A DNA stretch of 64,000 nt from Patescibacteria group bacterium. GTDB lineage: Bacteria; Patescibacteriota; Patescibacteriia; JAHIZJ01. Below are positions 59,832 to 64,000 of this stretch, one piece after another. Position numbers and translations under genes: made by a program. The notes below the pieces were generated by a model. It had not been told where the DNA came from, did no database searches, and worked only from the letters and a program-made list of their open reading frames with translations. Positions within the stretch are counted from its first letter, which is position 1. Each line of letters begins with the position of its first letter. Location of the stretch: the NCBI GenBank assembly GCA_041661625.1, contig JBAZUB010000001.1, forward strand, positions 186,001-250,000. The letters are read 5' to 3'.

Positions 59832-60392
59832 TTACGCCGGTTGTGCTGGCGGGAGATAGTTCTTCCAGCTCTTCTTGACTGTGAAGCCATACAGCCGCGC
59901 CAGCCAGTAAGCTCGCCTGAATTTCTTCAGTAGCACCCCCACCTCATAGTCGATACTTCGTTTGTCTGCCTGACACCAGCTGTCGTGGGGTGACGCCTTG
60001 GCTATGGCGTCGATACGGTGTTGTTCGTCGGAGACCCACTTGAAACGTTTAGCCAGCGCCCCGAGAACAATATCCACATCATCTTGCGTGATGGTACGCT
60101 TCAGCCGGTTGCTGCCGGTCACCAGTCTCCATATCCAACTGAACTGAGCCTTGAACGCTCGGCGCAACCAGTACTCGACGATCCGATCAACAACAACGAA
60201 CACCGCGAAAGCCGTAAGCAGACCCACTATTAGATGCGGATCGACTTGTATCAGGGCCTCTTTCCACGACGGCCAGCTCTTCGTCACTTTCGCCCAAACG
60301 ACGTAGCTCGGTAATGTGATGAGCACCAGTGCTACACTGGTAAAGAGAACCCACAAGGGTTCGTTCCGACTGTGTCTGATTAGTCGAAACAC
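59832..60392 (-). CDS. Orphan two-helix membrane protein
   Basis: This protein of about 186 residues starts at GTG 60392, six bases after GGGAGG; an open frame further upstream lacks such a site. It has two membrane helices (about residues 12-33 and 54-74) with cytoplasmic loops and a basic, Trp- and Arg-rich C-terminal domain. I do not recognise it. The base composition is G+C-rich like the other orphan genes. A near-perfect promoter lies about 215 bases upstream, leaving a long leader with an ACTCGGC/GCCGAGT hairpin. Confidence 0.7.
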   Translation of the reverse strand: MFRLIRHSRNEPLWVLFTSVALVLITLPSYVVWAKVTKSWPSWKEALIQVDPHLIVGLLTAFAVFVVVDRIVEYWLRRAFKAQFSWIWRLVTGSNRLKRTITQDDVDIVLGALAKRFKWVSDEQHRIDAIAKASPHDSWCQADKRSIDYEVGVLLKKFRRAYWLARLYGFTVKKSWKNYLPPAQPA

Positions 60393-60610
60393 CGGAAGCC
60401 TCCCATCTGTTGGACGCCGGAACGATCTTCGCCCTGGAGCATCCATTGGGAATGAACCACTCGGCACAAACGCGCCGAGTACCGCGGCACAGGTTCGTTT
60501 TCTTTTCGACCCTGCTTGGCAGCCCGCCATTGAGCGACTCAAGAGAACGGCTGACAATCAGGTTAAATCTGCCTTTTTATTGCCTGTTTATGTACTATAG
60601 TGAATTTGGC

Positions 60611-60662
60611 ATTATACAGTATTTGCGGGATTTGTCAACCCAGTACCGATTCTGGTACTGGG
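60611..60662 (-). promoter_or_regulatory. Consensus promoter with flanking palindrome (promoter A)
   Basis: The minus strand has TTGACA (60633-60638), a 16-base spacer and TATAAT (60611-60616). Directly upstream is a 9-bp inverted repeat, CCCAGTACC/GGTACTGGG (60639-60662), with a six-base loop, and GTTGAC repeats on both sides. Confidence 0.8.
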
Positions 60663-60679
60663 TCAACCCCATATTCATC

Positions 60680-60709
60680 CGTAGGCAAGGATAGCCATCC
60701 TCGCTTACG
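60680..60709. repeat. REP palindrome, copy of the RAYT-internal element
   Basis: CGTAGGCAAGGAT...ATCCTCGCTTACG matches the palindrome at 24732-24761 at 25 of 30 positions. Confidence 0.75.
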
Positions 60710-60716
60710 TCTACTT

Positions 60717-60761
60717 AAAAAAAGAAAAGGCCTCTCCACGTAATTACCCGCTTTGAAGCCT
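60717..60761 (-). terminator. Terminator of the orphan lipoprotein gene
   Basis: On the minus strand AGGCTTC pairs with GAGGCCT (one G-U), with a loop of about 20 bases and then TTTTCTTTTTTT. It directly follows the gene ending at 60770. Confidence 0.7.
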
Positions 60762-60769
60762 ACGCTTGA

Positions 60770-61501
60770 TCAGATCTGTATCGATGGCTTGACCGAGTCC
60801 TCCTCGGCGTCATCCGAACCGTCATCGAATGCTATGATGTATGTCTTCACGGAACGGAGTTCCCACTGTGTTACGTGGTAGTTTCCAGAACAACCCCTGT
60901 CATGCTTGGTGATTCCATTCACCTCGATGAGACTGGGATAGCCACCCGTACGCTGCCAGAAGCGAAAGAACAACCTCTGGCTCATGTCCAACCGGTAGTA
61001 ACTCACTTGGCCGGCTGGGCATGCCAGTTGGCAATTCTCCAACGACCAGTCGGTTCGACACGGATCGAACCACCACCCTGGAGTGTCCCCGGTCGGCTTG
61101 ACATATCGCGCCATCATGGTTTCCGCGAAGACCGAATCGGAGCGTTCTCCCTGATAGACGGTGGCCACCTCCGGTCCCAAACAGGGTGCGATGAACACCT
61201 CTGAATCATCGCGGTATTCCGGTGCAGTGGCCGTCGAGTCTATCCGGCTTAGACACACTGCGAAATCCCGGCGCAGTTCCGCCACCAGGTCCTTTTGTGA
61301 CCAGCACTGACTCGACACTTCCAGGAACACAATCGGACGATCGACGATAGAAAGCACGTCGAATGCGTCCACAATACAGTCCGCGTTGAGCGTCATCTCG
61401 CCCGGGTCCGGATCGTTCGCCATGCCGGCTTTCTGTCCGGCACAACCCATCGTTACTGCCACGACCAGCATCCCTGCGATCAACCAACTGCGGAACTTCA
61501 T
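60770..61501 (-). CDS. Orphan lipoprotein, Cys-rich
   Basis: The 243-residue protein has a lipoprotein signal with lipobox VTMGC (Cys20). The mature part contains about eight more cysteines (for example AVCLSR, APCLGPE, DPCRTDWSLENCQLACPAG, RGCSGNY), which suggests disulphide bonds. There is an acidic C-terminus. No named family is recognised. AGGAGGAGG lies a few bases before the ATG. Codon use is G+C-rich. It has its own palindrome promoter and terminator. Confidence 0.75.
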   Translation of the reverse strand: MKFRSWLIAGMLVVAVTMGCAGQKAGMANDPDPGEMTLNADCIVDAFDVLSIVDRPIVFLEVSSQCWSQKDLVAELRRDFAVCLSRIDSTATAPEYRDDSEVFIAPCLGPEVATVYQGERSDSVFAETMMARYVKPTGDTPGWWFDPCRTDWSLENCQLACPAGQVSYYRLDMSQRLFFRFWQRTGGYPSLIEVNGITKHDRGCSGNYHVTQWELRSVKTYIIAFDDGSDDAEEDSVKPSIQI

Positions 61502-61590
61502 CCGATCCTCCTCCTGGACATTGCCAGGTCGAATCCCCCCACCGATCTCCGGGTTGTTATTACCCGGACGTTACCGTGACACGCTGGAAC

Positions 61591-61643
61591 AGGATATATC
61601 AAAAAACGAGCGTTGTCAACTCTGTCGGTCGCGACCGACAGAG
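61591..61643 (-). promoter_or_regulatory. Consensus promoter with flanking palindrome (promoter B)
   Basis: The minus strand has TTGACA (61614-61619), a 17-base spacer and TATCCT (61591-61596). Upstream is a perfect 24-bp palindrome (61620-61643, arm CTCTGTCGGTCG), flanked by GTTGAC on both sides as in promoter A. Confidence 0.8.
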
Positions 61644-61702
61644 TCAACCCCGACCCTAAGTTTAATGCATATTATTGTTTACAACAAGAAACGGCTCACT
61701 TA

Positions 61703-62119
61703 TTATTTACTATTGTCCTTGGATGAAAAAATATGTTTCTCAAAAAACGCCTTCGTAGCTGGCCAGAGTGGCATGCCTTTTAGCTCCGCCTCTGTAAACC
61801 ACCCGGCTCCGCCAATCTCATCATCGTCGATTATCATTTCTTGTGAAATTAGATTACACGCCCACCAATGTGTGATCTGATTCGGTACGTCACCGGGTGA
61901 TTCAGCAAGTTTTTTCACCGGCTCTATTTGCAAATTCAGCTCTTCCTTTATCTCCCGAATTAACGCCTCTTTTTCATCTTCTCCCTCCTCTACATGTCCG
62001 CCCGGTGGATACCAACAACCAGTATATTTACCAAAATCTTTCTTGGCGTTCACTAAGAGAAATTGCCGGTGACCACTCTCATCCATTCGTGACATTAAAC
62101 CAGCGACAACTTGTTTCAT
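61703..62119 (-). CDS. Nudix hydrolase
   Basis: The 138-residue protein has a complete Nudix box, GHVEEGEDEKEALIREIKEEL (G-x5-E-x7-REUxEExGU), so it should hydrolyse a nucleoside diphosphate linked to another group. Substrate specificity is not readable. The N-terminus MKQVVAGLMSRMDESGHRQFLLVNA looks like MutT or ADP-ribose types. Confidence 0.92.
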   Translation of the reverse strand: MKQVVAGLMSRMDESGHRQFLLVNAKKDFGKYTGCWYPPGGHVEEGEDEKEALIREIKEELNLQIEPVKKLAESPGDVPNQITHWWACNLISQEMIIDDDEIGGAGWFTEAELKGMPLWPATKAFFEKHIFSSKDNSK

Positions 62120-62226
62120 TATTAATTACTTCCCGTGACATTTATTAAACTTCTTCCCGCTTCCGTCCGCCGACGTTCCGATACGGAACTTTGGCGGACT
62201 CCGCTTACCGCTATGCCAACTTTAGT

Positions 62227-62976
62227 TTATTTACCATGACAATGGTTGAATTTTTTCGAGCGCCCGTCTGCATGAGTCGCTCCGCATGGACAAAGCTCCT
62301 GCGCGTATATTCCCTTGACATCGGCCACCGCGCCATACCTAGCTGTCTTTAACTTATTTCGCCTCGCCCATTGAATATCTCCGTATGACCAATGCCAATA
62401 TTCCAGCGGATAGTTGGAAAAACCGGCTCGGAGCATCGCATCAGCCAATATCGCCCGGTTTTTCCTTTGGGCGGCCGGCAACAGCGGTTGATTTGATAAG
62501 GCATTTTGCCGATAATCGAGCGATTTTGACCGCATGGGGATTTTGTGCCCGCGGGAATCAACAATCCGCAGATCGATCGCCCCGCCGCTCATGTGCCCCG
62601 AGGCATTGACACCGCTCCAGGGTGCCACGTATTTTTCGATTTCTTTTATCAAGGCTGGTCCTTTTAAACCCTGGTAACGCCGCTGGCCTTTTTTAATAAA
62701 ATCAAAATAGATCCCGCATTGCACATACGACGACCGCCAGGCGTCGTTGATGACAAATCGCAAACCTTTGGGTAAATACTTCGTGGCTTCTCTTAACATT
62801 TTAGCCACTGACGCGCGCAAATAAGCTGTCCTCTCCTGCTTCATACGCCGTCGACCAAGCCGGATCACCACATTTGGACAGTATTTACGCACATCAACCA
62901 AACGCTCACCATTGTCACGGATGGTGATAACAGCCTTGATCTGGGCACGCACCTTATTCATACGAATACGTTTCAT
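62227..62976 (-). CDS. VanX-like D-Ala-D-Ala dipeptidase with SEC-C tail
   Basis: This M15-family zinc peptidase has 249 residues. The metal site is SGHMSGGAIDL (SxHxxGxAxD) and EYWHW (ExxH), near residues 125-135 and 197-201, so the catalytic set is complete. The C-terminus ends CPCGATHADGRSKKFNHCHG, a SEC-C-type zinc tail, which is unexpected on this enzyme. The ATG at 62976 overlaps the stop of the upstream VOC gene (ATGA). The protein seems cytosolic, as no signal peptide is seen. It probably recycles or trims peptidoglycan dipeptides. Confidence 0.85.
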   Translation of the reverse strand: MKRIRMNKVRAQIKAVITIRDNGERLVDVRKYCPNVVIRLGRRRMKQERTAYLRASVAKMLREATKYLPKGLRFVINDAWRSSYVQCGIYFDFIKKGQRRYQGLKGPALIKEIEKYVAPWSGVNASGHMSGGAIDLRIVDSRGHKIPMRSKSLDYRQNALSNQPLLPAAQRKNRAILADAMLRAGFSNYPLEYWHWSYGDIQWARRNKLKTARYGAVADVKGIYAQELCPCGATHADGRSKKFNHCHGK

Positions 62977-63395
62977 TGTTTCCCAAAACACATGAACTCT
63001 AACTTTATACGATCTGGGTCTTCGAAATACACGGCGTAATAATCCTTATAGTACTCAGGGTATTTTTTAGGTCCACCGTATAATACCGGTATTTTATTGG
63101 CCAACAAATACTTTTTGTAAAAATTATCAACCTCACTTTTTCTTGCCGCCCTAAATGCTATATGATTCAAGCCGACTCGTTTTCTATGAAATCCGGTTAG
63201 GACGTGTTTCTTCTCGACTTGTTCAATGCTGAACGTATTGCGCCCGCTATTATGCCAGTTCCGGTAATGTTTTCCTATTGATAATACTTTGAAACCGAAA
63301 TATTTAAGCAGTCGATCGTAAAATAGGCCGGAAATTTTAATATCACCAACTCCGATTTGAATGTGATCGATGCCAACGCATCTTACGCTGGTCAT
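62973..63395 (-). CDS. VOC (glyoxalase/bleomycin-resistance) family protein
   Basis: The 140-residue protein has the two beta-alpha-beta-beta-beta units of the VOC fold. Metal-site candidates are the His in IDHIQIGV (near residue 11), the His in LNHIAF and the Glu in IKLEF at the end. The function could be a glyoxalase, dioxygenase or resistance protein. It is translationally coupled to the dipeptidase gene. Confidence 0.85.
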   Translation of the reverse strand: MTSVRCVGIDHIQIGVGDIKISGLFYDRLLKYFGFKVLSIGKHYRNWHNSGRNTFSIEQVEKKHVLTGFHRKRVGLNHIAFRAARKSEVDNFYKKYLLANKIPVLYGGPKKYPEYYKDYYAVYFEDPDRIKLEFMCFGKQ

Positions 63396-63460
63396 TGCCG
63401 AATTACCATTACAAAATGATTTTGTATAGTTCTACGCTTGTTTAAATCGCTGCCCCACGT

Positions 63461-63982
63461 TTAACGCGACAGAGTATATATTCTGGCTTTCTCTAGAACA
63501 CGGGACTCATCGAGATCGGTTCGCTCGAGACCAATACTTTGCTGCTTCATTCTATTAATCAGTTCATCGATCGGCAGGAAAATGATTTCACTATCTGCCT
63601 CCGCGTCATCGGTATCACGTTTGTTAATCTCAATACTTTCTAAACGACAAAGGTAATATAAAGTGGTTTTCTGCACAAATACGTCTTGACGGGGAAATTT
63701 ACTGACAATTGAGCCGATAAATGTTACAATTTTTACACGCGCTCCCGCTTCTTCCCATAGTCCGCGATGAAGTGCGTCTTCAAGTACTTCCCCCGGTTCT
63801 AAAGTTTCACGCACGAGCAAATGCAGATTCTTTACAGTGTCGCCATTGACTTGTTTTGATTCATAGCGATGGCAAAGTACTTCGCCACGCTTATTTAGTA
63901 CAATTGCGCCCACAGATAAATGGTAGGGATGTTCTTTGGTAGATATGTAATAATTTGCTGCTCTGAATCTATTATTTTCCAT
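63461..63982 (-). CDS. Nudix-fold protein with altered box
   Basis: The 173-residue protein shows EPGEVLEDALHRGLWEEAGARV. The EExG part is intact, but the first Gly is Glu and the RE pair is RG. It may still bind nucleotides but hydrolysis is uncertain. The ATG at 63982 lies near the window edge. Confidence 0.78.
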   Translation of the reverse strand: MENNRFRAANYYISTKEHPYHLSVGAIVLNKRGEVLCHRYESKQVNGDTVKNLHLLVRETLEPGEVLEDALHRGLWEEAGARVKIVTFIGSIVSKFPRQDVFVQKTTLYYLCRLESIEINKRDTDDAEADSEIIFLPIDELINRMKQQSIGLERTDLDESRVLEKARIYTLSR

Positions 63983-64000
63983 GACATTTTTTGTATTTCT

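Overview
The window looks like a chromosome segment of a Candidate Phyla Radiation bacterium (Patescibacteria, probably the Parcubacteria-like side). This is inferred from compact minus-strand operons of housekeeping genes, short versions of several proteins, Asn/Thr-rich linkers in envelope proteins, a glycyl-tRNA synthetase of the single-chain type, an IleS with the PTANGMPHIGH signature, and many orphan membrane or lipoprotein genes. The standard bacterial code fits, with UGA as stop. I saw no rRNA, CRISPR array or phage structural gene.

Layout: (1) 0.1-3.4 kb: an SGNH hydrolase, three plus-strand orphan genes and an arsenite methyltransferase flanked by two identical terminator sequences. 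(2) 3.6-10.4 kb: a complete F1Fo ATP synthase operon in canonical order. (3) 10.7-24.5 kb: a tiny helical peptide, rmuC, tatD/cvpA with a nonsense-interrupted gene, envelope lipoproteins, metG, an HD protein, rsmI, a PerM-type exporter, an M16 peptidase and glyS. (4) 24.5-36.1 kb: a REP-associated transposase, a membrane-anchored Clp ATPase, tgt, recO, ileS and two lone receiver domains. (5) 36.2-43.3 kb: an orphan gene, a MacB-like ABC exporter, a ZIP transporter, a glycosyltransferase, argS and smpB. (6) 43.5-45.2 kb: tmRNA, then infC-rpmI-rplT. (7) 45-53 kb: small membrane and zinc proteins, tRNA-Gln, ftsEX with an RlpA-like protein, a tRNA-Gly nested inside another tRNA-Gly, an esterase and tRNA-Thr. 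(8) 53-59 kb: a parvulin-type foldase, an FtsB-like protein, a PH-domain protein, lepA and murJ. (9) 59-64 kb: structured intergenic DNA, two orphan envelope genes behind palindrome-bearing promoters, two Nudix proteins, a VanX-like dipeptidase and a VOC protein.

Two styles of gene expression stand out. Housekeeping operons tend to have an extended -10 (TGG-TATAAT) only 6-8 bases from the start codon, with no ribosome-binding site, so leaderless mRNAs are expected. A scattered set of orphan genes, mostly G+C-rich and on the plus strand, has TTGACA/TATAAT promoters, long structured leaders, strong Shine-Dalgarno sites and hairpin terminators. Several families of short palindromes lie between operons and around tRNA and tmRNA genes. 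Some of their stems differ by compensating changes.

The most unusual item is a complete tRNA-Gly(CCC) inside the anticodon loop of a second tRNA-Gly(CCC), enclosed by a roughly 16-bp stem. Next come the two palindrome promoters at 60.6 and 61.6 kb, which share exact spacing but not core sequence, and a transposase gene that carries its own palindromic repeat in its reading frame.
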